Made by a program: the position numbers and the translations under genes. A model generated the notes under the pieces. That model ran no database searches and had not been told where the DNA came from. It saw nothing but the letters and a program-made list of their open reading frames with translations. This document shows positions 32,681-46,074 of a stretch of DNA of 64,000 bases, one piece after another (the stretch's first letter is position 1; each line of letters starts with the position of its first letter). This DNA comes from Trametes villosa (taxonomy: Eukaryota > Basidiomycota > Agaricomycetes > Polyporales > Polyporaceae), in NCBI GenBank assembly GCA_002964805.2, contig PUDQ02000001.1, positions 434,001 to 498,000 on the forward strand. The letters are read 5' to 3'.

Positions 32681-35600
32681 ATGGCCTCCGCATCCCTCGA
32701 CGGCGCGCCCGTCGCCCCCCAGGCACAAGCGAAACTCAACGGCATCGTCCAGCAAGACGCCGCCAAGGGCACCGTCCCCGTGCACACCTTCGACCCCAAT
32801 TCCAGTCCCCAGGACAAGGCCGCCGCTGCCGGGAAGGGCAAGGATAAGCTCGCGCTTGACAATGCGGATGTCCAGACAGGCGCGAAAGGTATGCCCGCGC
32901 TCTTCACTTACCTCACGTCCGCAGCATGGCCGTGCCGCTCACCTATATGCGTCCGCAGAACTGGCTGTGGACACAGGCCTTGGCAAGCCCAGTATCCTTC
33001 CAACCATCACCATCGAGGACGTTGACCGGAGTCGAGCCGCCAACGGAAACGGGCACGTCCAGAGCAAAGAAACCGGCCCTACCACACCAACATCCCCCAC
33101 CTGGCCAACCTCGCCTACCGACCCCACGTCACCCGCCGACCCTGAGGTGCCCGGCGCGATGCCGAACGGACCTGCGCCTGCGATACCCGACTGGTACAAG
33201 CTTGGGTGGCGTGACGTTTCTGGAATAGACCAGGCGCCCCTGGCTCCAGGCGACGAGCGAGACAAGGAAGTCCTCTCGCTATTCCTGAAGGAGCAGTTCT
33301 ATGGCGACTGGTACCACAATGCAGCGCTCATCGTCACAGTAAGTACACTGCCGTCCTGATAAGATGTGGCACTCACGCTGCGCAGACCGTGATCGTAACA
33401 CACTTCCTCACCCGCTTCCACTTCGGTTGGGGGTGGCTTTTCATCCTCCTCGCATTCTGCAACACCTACTATGCAACCTCCATGAAGCGCGTCCGGGCGC
33501 GAGCCCGCGACGATATCCAGCGTGAGCTCGTGAAGACCCGTTTCACCAGCGACGTTGGTATCGAATCTGCCGAGTGGATAAACAACTTCCTTGACCGGTT
33601 CTGGCTCATCTACGAACCTGTCCTTTCGCGAACCGTCGTTGCGTCCGTCGACCAGGTCCTCTCGACGAACTGCCCGCCTTTCTTGGACTCTTTGCGCTTG
33701 AGCACTTTCACGCTCGGCACGAAGGCGCCTCGGATCGACCGGGTCAAGACCTACGGCCGCACTGAAGATGATGTCGTGGTTATGGAGTGGTGGTTCTCCT
33801 TCACGCCAAACGACACGTCCGAGTTGACGGAGAAGCAGAAGCAGAACCGCGTCAACCCGAAGATCATCCTCAGCGTGCGCGTCGGCAAGGGTCTCGCAAG
33901 CGCGGCGATGCCCATTCTCCTCGAGGACATGTCCTTCAAGGGCCACTTGAAGATTCGCATGAAGCTGATGACGAACTTCCCGCATGTGCAACTCGTGGAC
34001 TTGTCCTTCATGGAGAAGCCCGTCTTCGACTACGTCTTGAAGCCTCTCGGTGGTGAGACCTTCGGTTTCGACATCGGAAACGTGAGCAGCGCTCCCTCCT
34101 CGATATATGCGCCGGTTGTTGACTATCCACAGATCCCTGGCCTGTCTGCCTTCATTCGTGACACCGTCCACGGAGTCCTCGGGCCCATGATGTACGACCC
34201 GAACGTCTTCACCCTCAACCTGGAGCAGATGTTGTCCGGAGAGCCTATCGACACCGCGATTGGCGTGCTGCAAATCACCATCCAGGGCGCACGCGACCTC
34301 AAGGCGTCGAAGCTCGGCGGCGGCCGCCCCGACCCCTTCGTCAGTCTCAGCATCAACGAGCGCGTCGAGCTCGCGAAGACGAAGTTCAAGCACAACACGT
34401 ACGTCATACCCCCCTTTTCCCCTCCCTTTCCCCTTTCCCCTTTCCCAGTGACGTCGTGTGGTGGTTTTGACATTGGCGCTAACGGCGAATTTGATGGCGT
34501 GCCTGCGCACAGGTCGAACCCCACGTGGATGGAGACGAAGTTCCTGCTGGTGAACTCGCTCACGGAGAACCTCATCCTGAAGCTGTGGGACTACAACGAC
34601 CACCGCGCGAACACCGACCTCGGGTTCGCGACGTTCGACCTCAGCGCGCTCGAGGCAGACGCGACTCAGGAGAACATCGAGGTCCCGATCCTGAAGGACG
34701 GCAAGGAGCGCGGGACTATCCGCTTCGATGTCAACTTCTACCCCGTCCTCAAGCCCGAGGTCGATGCTGGTGGCAAGGAAGTCCTCCCGGAGTCGAGTGA
34801 GTACACGCGTCCCATTGGCTGGCTGCCTTGGTGCTGATTTCGCATCGTGACGCAGAGGTCGGCATTGTGCGCCTCACCGTGCACCAGGCGAAGGACCTCG
34901 ACTCGACCAAGTCACTGTCGGGCGATCTCAACCCGTTCGTGAAGCTGTTCACGGGCGCGGCCAAGCACCCGTTCCACGCGACGCGCAAGCTCAAGCACAC
35001 GAACAACCCGGTGTGGGAGGACAGCACCGAGTTCCTCTGCACGGACCGCGCGTCGAGCGTCGTCGTCGCGAAGGTGATCGACGACCGCGACTTCCTCAAG
35101 GACCCCGTCGTCGGGTACATGAGCGTGCGCCTCGCGGACCTCCTCAAGGCGAAGGAGAGCGGCAAGGACTGGTGGCGGCTCAGCGGCGCGCGCTCGGGCA
35201 AGCTGCGCATCACCGCGGACTGGAAGCCGCTCAACATGGCGGGCAGCCTGCACGGCGCGGACCAGTACGTGCCGCCAATCGGCGTCGTGCGGCTCTGGCT
35301 GCAGCGCGCGACGGAAGTCAAGTACGTGGGAGACGCACCTGGTATGACCACATGCGCTGATAGGCACCTGCGACCACAGGAACGTCGAAGCGACGCTGGG
35401 TGGCAAGGTACGAGGCCAGGAGATGACGGGGCGGCGAGTTATATCAGGCTTACGAACTGCCCTTCCTTTAGAGCGACCCGTATGTCCGCGTGCAGATCAA
35501 CAACATCACGCAGGGACGCACGGAAGTTGTCAACAACAGTACGTCTCAACCGCAGAAGGCCTTCATATGTCGCTCACCCGGCTCCGCCACTATAGACTTA

Positions 35601-38351
35601 AACCCGGAATGGGACCAAATCATTTACATTCCTGGTAAGCCCTCCCCCGCGTCAAGCTGATATGAAACTCTAAACCACAACGTGTCCTACTATAGTGCAT
35701 TCCCTGAAAGAAGTGCGTGCGGGCGACAGAACCCTCGTTTGGGAAGGGAGCCGGAAGCTGACGATCTGTATAGACGATGCTGCTCGAGTGCATGGACTAC
35801 CAGCACCTCACCAAGGTCAGTCCACCACGCCCCGCGCCTTCCCTGCCTCTCCCTACTAGTACACGCGCTGACACCGTGCCGCCCGGCCCGGCAGGACCGC
35901 TCGCTCGGGTACACGGAGCTGAAGGTGTCCGACCTCGCGCGCGCGAACGCGGCGGAGACGGGCGAGTTCCTGTACGAGTCCACGGGCAAGCGCGAGGCGC
36001 AGGAGCCGCTCAAGATCGGGAACGGCACGTTCAAGGGCCAGCTGCACTACGTCGCCGAATTCGTGCCCGCGTACGCGGTGCGTGGGATCGGCTTCGACGC
36101 GGGCCCGAGCGAGCTCGAGCAGGCCGCGGAGCACGACGCCGCGGCTGCTAATTCGGACGACGATGAGGGCGAGACGGTGCACGATTACACGGACTCGGAG
36201 GACGACGCAGCGGTCGTTGAGGGCATCACTGCCTCGGGCCCGGTGGACGAGAACGAGGACGTTGAGGGCGACAAGAGCCACCGCCGCGTGAAGTCGAACG
36301 ACACGGCGTTCAGCGCGACCTCTGTGAAGACGAACGGGACGAGCCCGATCGACGCTAACGCTGTTGCTGGCGAGAAGCGCCCGGAGGAGCAGGGCATCGA
36401 GATGAGCAAGGAGGAGCTCCTCAAGCACCGTGAGTCCTCATTAACGGGAACCAATGGAGAGGTTGCGGGTAGCTGACTGCATGCGCAGAGGCGGGCATCA
36501 TCATCTTCAACATCCTCTCCGGGCGGCTGCACAAGAAGGCGCGCCTGGAGGTGCTGCTCGACGACGCGTACTGGCCCGCGTTCAGCACGATCCGGCCGCG
36601 CAGCACGCACGCGCAGTGGGAGTACATCGGCGAGGGCGTCGTGAAGGAGCTCGACTTCAGCCGCGTGTGGCTGCGCCTGAACGAGGCGGACGAGGGCGAC
36701 AAGGACGACGTCGTGGCCGAGTGGAAGGGCGACGCGAAGGCGTTCCTGGAGCGCACTTTGGTGAGTTCTTTGAGTGCGGATGTGATGGACAGTGGGTTAA
36801 TGCAAGGCTGTGCGACAGGATGGTCCTGCTGAGTTCACGCTCGTTGACCCTGATGATGAGGACAAGACGTCTGTCATCAGACTCGAGACGCGCTACCTGC
36901 CTGTCCCGATCAAGCTCGAGGCCAGGGAGAGCGTGAACAGTACGTTCATAGACTCTATAATACCATGCCCGTGCTGACGTTTTGTTTGCTCTGTAGACCA
37001 GGGTATCCTTCGGGTCGACTTGCTCGACGGCCACAGCATACACGCCGCGGACCGCGGAGGTATGTAGTCCCTGTTCAATCGTCTTCGCAACGATGCTCAC
37101 GATTATCTAGGCAAATCCGACCCCTTCGTCGTCTTCTACCTCAACGGGCAGAAGGTGTACAAATCACAGACGAAGAAGAAGACGCTCGCTCCAGAGTGGA
37201 ATGAAAACTTCATCGTCCAAGTGGTACGATCTACTTTCTCGCCTATCTCTAGACGTATAGTTGACTCGTAGATGCACAGCCCTCGCGTGCAGGCGCAGAC
37301 TTCCAGCTCGAAGTGTTCGACTGGAACCAGATTGAGCAAGCGAAGAGCTTGGGCTCGGCGAAGCTTGACCTCGAGAGCGTCGAGCCGTTCACCGCCGTCG
37401 AGCGCACCGTCTCGCTCTCGCACCACAAGCACGGCGACAAGGGCGAGATCCGCGTCCGGCTGCTCTTCACGCCCGAGATCATCGTGAAGTCGCGCAAGAA
37501 CACGTCGACGTTCAGCACCGCGGGCCGCGCAATGACGCAGATCGGCCATCTCCCCGTCGGTGCGGGCAAGGGCGTCCTGCACGGCGTCACCGGCGTCTTC
37601 AAGCGCCACGGCGACAGCTCGGGTTCCGACTCCGACTCGGACGGCGACCGTCGTGAGCTGCCTGCGGGTGTGGTGTCGAAGCCCGTCGACTATGCGGCTG
37701 AGGGCTCGTCCCCTCCGGCCTTCCCTTCGGTCAACGAGGGTGGTGCGCATAGTCGAGAACCCGGCACGCTCCGTGTGGTTGTGAAGGACGCGAAGGATCT
37801 GTCTACGTCTGACATCAAGCCGTACGTGACCGTGCGAGTCGGCGACAAGGAACATAAGACGAAGCACTCCCCCAAGACCGCCACACCCGAGTGGTGAGTG
37901 CGGTGACGTGCACACCGTGTTTCCAAGACGCTGATGTATCTTCTCAGGAACGAGTCGTTCGCGTTCGCTGCGGCGCCCGCTACCCAGCCGAAGCTCTTTG
38001 TCTGGATATACGATCACAAAACCCTAGGCAAGGACAAGCTGCTCGGCTCTGCCGATATCGACGTGCGTTTTATCTACACCAGCTGCGTATCTTGTACTGA
38101 TGCCCTCATGCATGATGCAGATCTGGCAGCACCTGCAGCCCGGAGAAGCCGTTCCATCGAAGGACCTCACCATCGAGTTGCGCGAGGGCCAAGGCCTCCT
38201 GCACCTGCGGCTGGAGTATGACCCCGACACCCCGCTGTCCAACAAGGGCTCGCGCTCGTCCCTGCACTCGATATCCGCCGAACGCGGCGCGTCCTTGTCC
38301 CCATCGCGGTTCTCCTTGAGCCGGCGGCGAGGCGCGGACCGCGACGATTAA
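32681..38351 (+). CDS. TCB: Tricalbin (ER-plasma membrane tether, SMP plus C2 domains)
   Basis: Tricalbins hold the cortical ER to the plasma membrane and move lipids between them. The protein begins MASASLDGAPVAPQAQAKLN, followed by a Pro-Thr-rich linker (about 33080-33150). A membrane hairpin lies at about 33310-33480 (HNAALIVT, intron, then HFGWGWLFILLAFCNTYY). The SMP lipid-transfer domain runs from about 33530 to 34240 (SAEWINNFLDRFWLIYEP near its start). Five C2 domains follow, beginning near 34250 (GVLQITIQGARDLKAS), 34858 (VGIVRLTVHQAKDLDS), 35278 (IGVVRLWLQRATEVK), 37010 (QGILRVDLLDGHS) and 37750 (GTLRVVVKDAKDL). An extra C2-like block lies at about 36490-36940. The Asp residues of calcium loops are visible in several. 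The stop is at 38349-38351; length is about 1,500 residues. Confidence 0.93.
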
Positions 38352-39130
38352 GGCGGACGTTAACTTTGACTCGGACTATTCAGAACTGACCTGTACAACT
38401 TTCACGACATTACGATAGTGATTACCCGGCCCACGGACGGTTTTAATCATGACTTCCCTCCCTACCAGTAGCACGACTATTCTTGATGTACGATTTACGC
38501 ACGACGCCTCTCTTGTATATACATTGAGCATGATATACCTATCGTCTTGTCGCACCATCTGCACGCCTCTTCGGCTTCGTCTGGCGCGTAAAGTCTAGGG
38601 CCTGTCCAGCCCATGGCTACTCCCTGTACCCGAGTAAGAATAGTTCACGCGCAGCCTCCGACGGGATCGTTCACGTCACCAGGCCGATACTCATCCTCGC
38701 GCAATCGCCACCAAACACGCGCTCATCTCACGCAGTCAGTTCCAATATTGCACAGCGCGAGGATCGCACAACCATGGAAGTCATTTCGAACGTGGCGGAC
38801 GTCATTCTCATTCAAGTACGGGATACAAAAGTCGTGAGCCGTAGGAACGAATACAAGGGGGGATGCGTATGACCTGTACGTGCGAAGTGAAACGAGCGAA
38901 CCGCGCCCGGGAGACCCTATTGGACACAAGGAGAGAGAAGAAAAGCGAGACTGTTCGTGAACGTTAACCGTGATGCGTGAGGGGGTGGGGTGCGTGAGGA
39001 TGCCAATGCGGGCGAGATAGTACATAAGGATAATACAACGACGGGCGCGGCGGAGGGGGCCTTCTGCCCCCGCGCCGCGCCGATAATGCTACAGGCGCCG
39101 CGGGCGCAGGCGTAGAGCGGGCGGAGACGT
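38352..39130. other. Convergent 3' intergenic region
   Basis: The tricalbin and OPT genes end toward each other here. Nothing beyond expected 3' UTRs was recognised. Confidence 0.5.
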
Positions 39131-41961
39131 CTATGCCCACACCTGGGGGCCGATGGTCGTGTTCGTGAAGAGGGCGGGGACGCCCATGGCGTCGAACGTG
39201 TTTTGCCAGACGGTGTTGCCCCACCAGTTGAGCTCGACGCCGCCCTTGGGGAACTGGAGGCAGAAGAAGACGAGGACCATGCCGAGCGAGACGCCGATGT
39301 CGAGCCCGGCGGAGAGGATGTAGTTGAAGCGGAGCCACCAGCCGAAGTGGTAGCGGCGCATGAACCACTGGAAGAACGCGCCGACCATGGTGAAGGACGA
39401 GTAGCTGATGCCCGTCGCGGGCGGGAGCTGCGCGAGGCCCGCGAAGCAGACGGGGATGTTGACGTACCGCCAGAACGAGGTCGGGTAGCGGACGGCGAGG
39501 AAGTAGAAGGGGATGGGGAGGATCGCGCCGATGAGGAAGAAGTACATCACCCAGTTGTACCTAGTCGGGTATGCATGTCAGTATGGCTCAGGCAGCGCAA
39601 GGGAGGTAATGAAAACTCACATCGCGCCAGGTGAGAAGAGACGCTGAGGGCCGATGCCGCCCCAGATGATGGACGCAGTTGCGAAGGTGGAGATGTCGTT
39701 GCAGACAAAGCCGTCCTTCTGCGTGGGCTGGCAGTAGTCCTCGATGTTCGCAAACTGCCACTCCTGCACGCCGACACAGACGAAGCACGCGAGGGTCGAG
39801 GCGACGACCTGCGCCATGAACATGACGCGCGGCGGGATCTTCATGTAGTGGCCGATCTTCAGGTCGTTCAGGAAGAAGAGCGACTGGTACATCGACACGA
39901 AGCCGAACGTCTTGAAGACCATCACGCCGAGCGGGCGGCCGGGGAGAACGTAGCCACCGACGAGCTCGGCGAGCACGTTAATTGCGGGGAGCTGGTTCGT
40001 GATGGCGCGGATGATGCCGACGGGGATGATAAAGATGAAGCCGATGACCAGCGAGAGGATGAACGCCCAGATGGGGAACTGCGACGGGTAGATCTCGATG
40101 GCGAGGACGCCGAAGACGAAGGCGACGAGGAAGAGCGAGCCGTACCACCAGGCAGGGACCTCGGGGTAAGCCGTCATGAGGCGAGCGTGCACGTCCTTCT
40201 CGTCCTTCAGAGAGCGACGGAACTGGCGGACGATGTCGTGGCGGTACCAGACTAGAAGTATAATTAGTATCTCCTGCACGGTTTCCTCACGACGTCGGTA
40301 GACTCACGGAAAGTGTGAACGACGACGGCAGTGATCATCGCGAACTGGGTGCCGTACGCGAGCTGGAGGTTGGTCGGCATGAAGAGCGGGGAGTACGCCT
40401 TGTACTTCTCCACGTCGAAGAAGCCGTTCTCGTCGACGACCGCGGTGATGTCGTAGGGCATGCCCATGTTGTCGAACGCGGAGGAGGTCGAGATGGGGAA
40501 GTACTTCGCAAAGAGAACATTGCGGACTACATCGGAACAATCAGTTAGAGCCGATAGGGCTTCAAGTTGCGCAGACACTCACAGTAGAGGATGGGCGCGA
40601 TGATCCAGTAAATGATAACGAATGCGACGAATACGTTGGCCTCAGTCCACCACTACGAAGCAACCGTTAGCGCGGGAGCTCGAGCATGAAAGGGTGGCAG
40701 AACGTACGGGAGAAACCAAGGGGCTGCCGAGCCATGAGATCATCGACCAGTCGAACGTCAGGAAGCCAAGACCGAGACCGGTGTTGTAGCCGAACAAGGT
40801 GTTGACGGTCTGGTTCTCGGGCGCAATCCAGCACGCCCAGCTAAACACGCTCAGGCCGGTGAAGAGGAAGCCGGGGATGAAGTAGTAGAGAGTGCTGCCG
40901 ATGGCGACGAAGAGGAAGAACTTCTCGCGGGAGATGTGCTTCGTCTCGACCTTGCCCCAGTTGCGGTTCAGCGTGTTCAGGAGCGCGCAGCTCACGAGCG
41001 CCGACGGCCAGATCATGCTCGAGGGCCAGACGAGAAGCTGGCGCGCGACACCCGCCCACGCGTAGCCGATCATCTGCGACGAGAGGGTGAGGAGGAGCTG
41101 GTAGCCGATCTTCGGGCGCTCGTTGTACCACACGCGCTGCGCGGCGAAGATGGAGGTCGAGTACACGTCGGTGTAGACGGCGTTCGCCATGATGGTGATG
41201 ACCGCGTGCTCCTTCACGCTGAAGGGGCCGGGGTTGAACGACCAGACGAAGCCGAGCGTGTTGAATTGCCGGGTGGGGAGGAGCCACTCGAGGAACTTGC
41301 CGGCGGGAAGCGCGACAAGCTGGGCAATGAGTGCACTGATGGCAATGGAGGGCCCTGGGAGGTACAAGTCAGTACATGTCAGACTCCCGAGATCGCAACC
41401 AACTTACAACGACCGAGGAAGAAGTGGTTCAAACCGGAAAGGACGACGGAGATGATGATACCCAAAAACCATCTGTGGTGCAAGCGCATGAGCCTCGTGC
41501 ATAACATCACGAGTGATATATGGCTACTCACACTCGGAAGGTGTTCACCGGAATCGTGGGGTCGTCGGTGCTCGGCACGGCAGCGCGGACTTCTGCGTAG
41601 GGAGACTCACTTGAAGGGAATCAGAAGTACGCCTTATGCCACAAGGAGGGGGTGCTTACTCGTTGTAGTCCTCTACCTTCGCTTCGCGGAGGTCGACTTT
41701 TGAAGTGCCGACGCGAGTTGAGCCAAACTGCGAAGCAGTCTCGGTCTCGGTCTCGTGGTAGGAGTGGTCCGTCCATGAGGCCGTCTGCGCCTTCTCCGCA
41801 AACGTCTCAGTGCTGGCGGTGGGAGGCTGCGAGAGGTCCCAGTTGGGGTCGTTCAAGTGGCTCATGATGTAGTCGACATCCTCGGGGACATCGGGGGAGG
41901 AGTTGCGCCGACGGAGCAGCGTGGGGAGGTTGAGGGTATAGGAAGAAGTCTTCGCCTCCAT
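39131..41961 (-). CDS. OPT-family oligopeptide transporter
   Basis: A proton-coupled importer of small peptides (or related iron or glutathione compounds) in the plasma membrane. The N-terminus MEAKTSSYTLNLPTLLRRRN and the next 90 residues are cytosolic and hydrophilic. The core has about 14-16 hydrophobic segments spread over several exons. Family signatures are FNPGPFSVKEHAVITIMANA (about 41175-41240), KIPPRVMFMAQVVAST (about 39795-39845) and PIFYWI-like sequence near 40590. The last exon ends TNTTIGPQVWA before the stop at 39131. The full transporter is present with no disabling change. Substrate preference cannot be decided. Confidence 0.92.
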
Positions 41962-43580
41962 GGTGGCAGTCCCTGACTACGAAGTCGTAGTAAACGCGAA
42001 GGCGGGAAAGGAAGGGAAAGGGGGGAGGTTGGGGAGTCTCCTGCGCGACGACGCATCCCTTTTCATAGCCTCCCGTGCGCGGAAGAAGCTTGTCGTTGCA
42101 TGGCGCGTCCAATTGTCTCGCATATCGGCTCTAGGCTGGCGGTGTGCGCCTCCGTTCGATATGACTGGGCATCTGCCATGTCCGCCGGGTCAGCGTGCGT
42201 GCAGGTGAACAAGACAATAAGACGTGAGATCTCGAGATCGGTACAAGACCGCGGAGTCTAAAGTTGATTCCGCGCGCCCACAGAAACTCTAAGCGGTGAT
42301 ATCGCGCACCAGGTAGCCGATCCTAACTTCTACTTACCGGTTTGTTTACCCTGCCGTAAAACTCTGAGCAGCCTCATGAAGTCTTCGCCTTTTCGTCTAC
42401 GATAAACGCTGCATTTTGCTCGGCTGCGCTTTTGTTTTGCGAGGTCGGTACGCGAACGGCGGCGCAAAAGGCTACGCGACGTGCCTATCATTTGCGAGGC
42501 TCGTGCGATGGGCGCCTAAGTCTTATTGTCAAGGTCGAGAGGGACGCACCGATGTCGTTCCAGGGAAAGGTCCGGACGTCGCCGACACAATAACCTGCGC
42601 CCAACACGATCAGCAGCTGGTCACAAGCGTCCCCGAAGCCGCCGCCCGCTCCCTCTTTGCCCACACGCCCCTCCCGATACGGGATCGACGTCCCGATCTC
42701 CGTAAAGCGGTTAGCGCCAGCATCCCCCCTGGGCACTCTCAAAGACTCACCATGATCTGGATCGAAATCGGCCTTGCTGGTGAGCGTATGGGGTATAGGT
42801 GAAGGATCGAACGTGTCGGTTATGCCGAACCTGGATGCTTGGCAGGTGTGGGAGGTTGTCGGTGCCTCTGCAAAGGTTCAGCATTATAGCTCGAGCGCGT
42901 CTATAAGGCCTGGTAAAGCTGCACGTTCTTGTCCTCGGCCGAGCGTGTAATACCTCTCGCACACTCTTCGAATCCGAAACTGACTCTTTGCCATATATGA
43001 TACAGTGAAGACGTCGACTCATGTTCCCCGCTGCTTGGTCGGTGGTCGATCGAGCCAAGAGCGATTCCCTTCTCGTTGGAGACAAGGCTATGCAGCATCT
43101 GGCCCCCCGCATTAATGAAGACACAGGGGCTGCACCTACCCCTTCCCATCGCCAAAAGCAGCTCTGACTCTGTTCAGCGACAGGCATGGGTATGCAGCAA
43201 CTGGGACATCCCATCCAGAGAGGAGGCATTTGTAAGCCTTCCGCTCATGTGCCTTTCCGCTTTCGGTGCAGCACTTGCCGGGCCCCCGGCATATATAAAC
43301 AGCACGTCTTATCGCCACCTGCGCACTCAGTCATCATGCCGCCATCGCGTCGAGTGACCATGGCGGACCGCCGTATGCCAGAGTCTGTGGCCCCGCTGGG
43401 GCCACTGTGGGAGTGCTCACCACTCGCCACGATGGCGTGTTCATCCTGGGAGATGACGATGGGCCCATGTTTATATGCCCGCTTCCAGAGGAGCGCACGA
43501 GTCGACGGCCTCCTCCGCTCCCCTAGAACCGATACGGTAAACCCGCGCGACCCCCTGGATCCGTCGATCACCGATTCACC
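41962..43580. other. 1.6-kb intergenic region with divergent promoters
   Basis: The OPT and TauD genes diverge from here. A TATATAA at 43292-43298 and a TTATAT near 43470 are candidate core elements for the TauD gene. On the minus strand a frame stays open from about 42850 to 42488 (GANRFTEIGTSIPYREGRVG inside it), but it has no family match or splice support and I do not call it a gene. Confidence 0.45.
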
Positions 43581-44882
43581 ATGTCTGCCGTCGAGACAAT
43601 CACTGAGAAACTCCCGTCCTTGACTCTCCGGAACACGGACGAGAAGACGGACGCGTCCAAGCAGGAGGAGCCGTACAAGTACGCGCACCTCCTGCCCGTC
43701 TTCCCGAAGGACGAGCACTACCCGCCTCTGACGCCGTTCGAGCACGTCGACCCGGGCAGCCGCGCGCTGTCGCACCCGAACCCCCGCGCGTTTCTGGAGA
43801 ATGCGAGCCTGATCGACGTTACGCCCAGGCTGGGCACAGAGGTCCGCGGCGTCAATCTCGCAACCCTGGATAACGATGGACGCGATCAGTTGGCCCTCGA
43901 GGTACGCCCCTGCGCGCATTCCCAGCTATGACGCACCTGCTCATTGTCCGCCGCTTCTGGCTTGGTGAAACCGCGTTGCCGTGTCAATAGGTCGCTCGCC
44001 GGGGTCTCGTCGTCTTCCGCGACCAGCAGGAGTTCATCGACAGGGGCCCCGAGTTCTACCGCGAGTGGGGCCGCTACTTCGGCCGCCTGCACATCCACCC
44101 TACGTCTGGCCACCCCGAGGGCGTGCCCGAGCTGCACCTCGTGTACCGCGATGCGAACACGACGTACAACTTCGAGCAGGACGAGCGCATAACCTCGACG
44201 ACGTGGCACTCGGACGTCTCGTACGAGCTCCAGCCGCCGGGCCTCACCACCTTCTTCCTCCTCTCGCAGCCGAAGACGGGCGGGGACACGATCTTCACGT
44301 CCCAGGTCTCGACGCTCTCGCGCCTCTCCCCGCAGTTCGTCGCGTTCCTCAAGACCTTGAAGGCGATCCACTCCGGCTTCGAGCAGGCCGAGTACTCCCG
44401 CTCGGGGCGCCGCGGTGGTGTCGTGCGTCGCGAGCCCGTTCAGAACGTCCACCCGGTCGTCCGCAGGCACCCTGTCACCGGCGAGGAGGCCCTTTACGTC
44501 AACCGCCAGTTCACGAGGCGCATTGTCGGCCTGAAGCGCGAGGAGTCAGGTTAGTGTGTTGCGTGTATGCTCGTCACGGACAACATGTTGACAGGGCACG
44601 CACCTGCAGACGCAATCCTCAACTTCCTTTACGACCACATCGACAAGAGCGTCGACAACCAGGCTCGCATCAAGTGGCAGCCCAACACCGTCGTCATCTG
44701 GGACAACCGTGTCACGGCCCACGTACGTTTAGTTTCACCATCGAGTACGCGATAACTGCAGCTGACAGCGCGTATAGTCTGCCATCATCGACTTCGAGAA
44801 GTCCAACGAGCGCCGTCATGGTGGCCGCATCACTCCTCAAGCCGAGCGCCCCATCCCCGCTCTCGACGGCCTTGAGCTCTGA
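43581..44882 (+). CDS. TauD/TfdA-type Fe(II)/2-oxoglutarate dioxygenase
   Basis: It probably hydroxylates a small sulfonate or similar acid, releasing sulfite in the taurine dioxygenase reaction. The protein starts MSAVETITEKLPSLTLRNTD. The iron-binding facial triad is visible as WHSDVS (His and Asp, about 44203) and the distal His in RVTAH (about 44710-44720). The 2-oxoglutarate-binding Arg is likely in RRHGGRIT (about 44810-44830). Introns fall near 43903-43990, 44550-44610 and 44721-44778. The ending is PIPALDGLEL with TGA at 44880-44882. Length is about 370 residues, normal for fungal taurine-dioxygenase-like proteins. It converges with MTQ2 (84 bp between stops). Confidence 0.9.
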
Positions 44883-44966
44883 GCATCCTGGTAGGAGGTT
44901 GTACGGAAATGGAAAAGGGAACTGTATACCACACGCCCTCTGTACCTCGTAGTTATGCTGTATATA

Positions 44967-45938
44967 TCACGCGTCAGGGCGCTGTCTTGTAAACCGCAGA
45001 ACATAGAGGTGTTCCCGTCCGGCTCGACGCTGCAGTGTTATCTGGGGCAGATAAGCGACGTGTTCACATTCTTGACAGACGGGACAAACCTCGCCCTTGA
45101 GGCCATACTGGCTCAGCATTCGGTCGCATATACCCTGGATATCGTTCTGCTTCACGGCAACTAAGTAGAAGCGACCTTGTGGAGAGAGAAGGCTCTGAGG
45201 AAGGACATTGAGACAACGCAAATCGCAGGCAGTGTCAACGCCTTACCTCCACCTGCCCGAGCAGTACGTCTGTTACCTCCATGCCGTCGTGGCCGCCAGC
45301 CCATGCTCCGGCGATATCTGCTGATCCCTGTGCTTCATCGGCCTCATCCGAGTCTGTCGGGACGTAGGGAGGGTTGAATAGCAAGATGTCGACGCCGTGC
45401 CGCAAACGGGTACGAAGAGGTCCTGATAGAGATGCAAGTATGGGGTCGATGGGGACCTACTATATACCTTCTAGCTTAATACGGTGGACAGCTGAGGAAG
45501 CTCTCTCACTCTATTCTGCCTTCCGGTGGCTTTGGTGGCTTTGCACGCGTATGGGTTTATGTCCGTAGTCAGGTATACTGTGCCAACGTGAGGAATGTGG
45601 ACTGGATGCGCGCGGAATGTACAATACGTGTTGCGGAGGGGCCGAGGATTGTACCGGCGAATGCGCTAACGCAGCCTGAGCCTGAGCTTATGATGGTCAG
45701 TGAACATCAAAATCGCGGTTGAGTAGACCTACCCAACTTCGAGACAAATGGTGGGTTCCGCGCTTCGCAGCGCGTCGGCGTCCTCTTCCAGCGCGTCTAG
45801 GAGGATGAAAGTATCCTCTGGGTTGCACGTTGTTCGTTAGCCTCAATCACAAGCGCAATCGTGAAACTGACCAGCTGGCTCATACACATGCTTATAATCC
45901 TCACTTTTGAGATGCGAAAGGTCGGGAGTAGGGATCAT
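44967..45938 (-). CDS. MTQ2: eRF1 methyltransferase catalytic subunit MTQ2
   Basis: MTQ2, with TRM112, methylates the Gln of the GGQ motif in release factor eRF1 and so tunes translation termination. The start MIPTPDLSHLKSEDYKHVYE is characteristic, and the next exon gives EDTFILLDALEEDADALRSA. The AdoMet-binding loop reads EVGSGSGCVSAFAGTILG across a splice junction. TTDINPYA (about 45560) and the catalytic NPPYVP (about 45345-45370) follow. The C-terminus RRAGREHLYVLRFTRQ matches the family. A difficult internal junction near 45600 is solved by a GTATTG donor giving SATLYLTTDIN, so the gene is intact. It shares 136 bp of divergent promoter with ALG10. Confidence 0.92.
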
Positions 45939-46074
45939 CGCTGCCGAGCTCGTACTGAGATGGTGGTCGGGAAATAACCGAGACGCGACGCGTAGGCGCG
46001 CATCGTGCGTGGTCGTGATCGGGTTTCGCAGGCGCGCGCGTACCGTATACAACACATCTCTCCTGGGCGCCGCC
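45939..46074. promoter_or_regulatory. Divergent promoter MTQ2 / ALG10
   Basis: Only 136 bp lie between the two ATGs, the shortest of the four divergent promoters in the window. No TATA box was seen. Confidence 0.55.

Noticed and set aside
33299..34603. 434-codon frame antisense to tricalbin
   Set aside because: Mirror of the SMP and first C2 exons; composition is that of a shadow frame.
6549..45000. Secondary-metabolite cluster formed by the two P450s, OPT transporter and TauD gene
   Set aside because: No core synthase (PKS, NRPS, terpene synthase) is present and housekeeping genes lie between them; the P450s belong to different families.
45590..45660. Apparent frameshift in MTQ2
   Set aside because: A GTATTG donor at the right place restores SATLYLTTDIN, so no lesion is needed.
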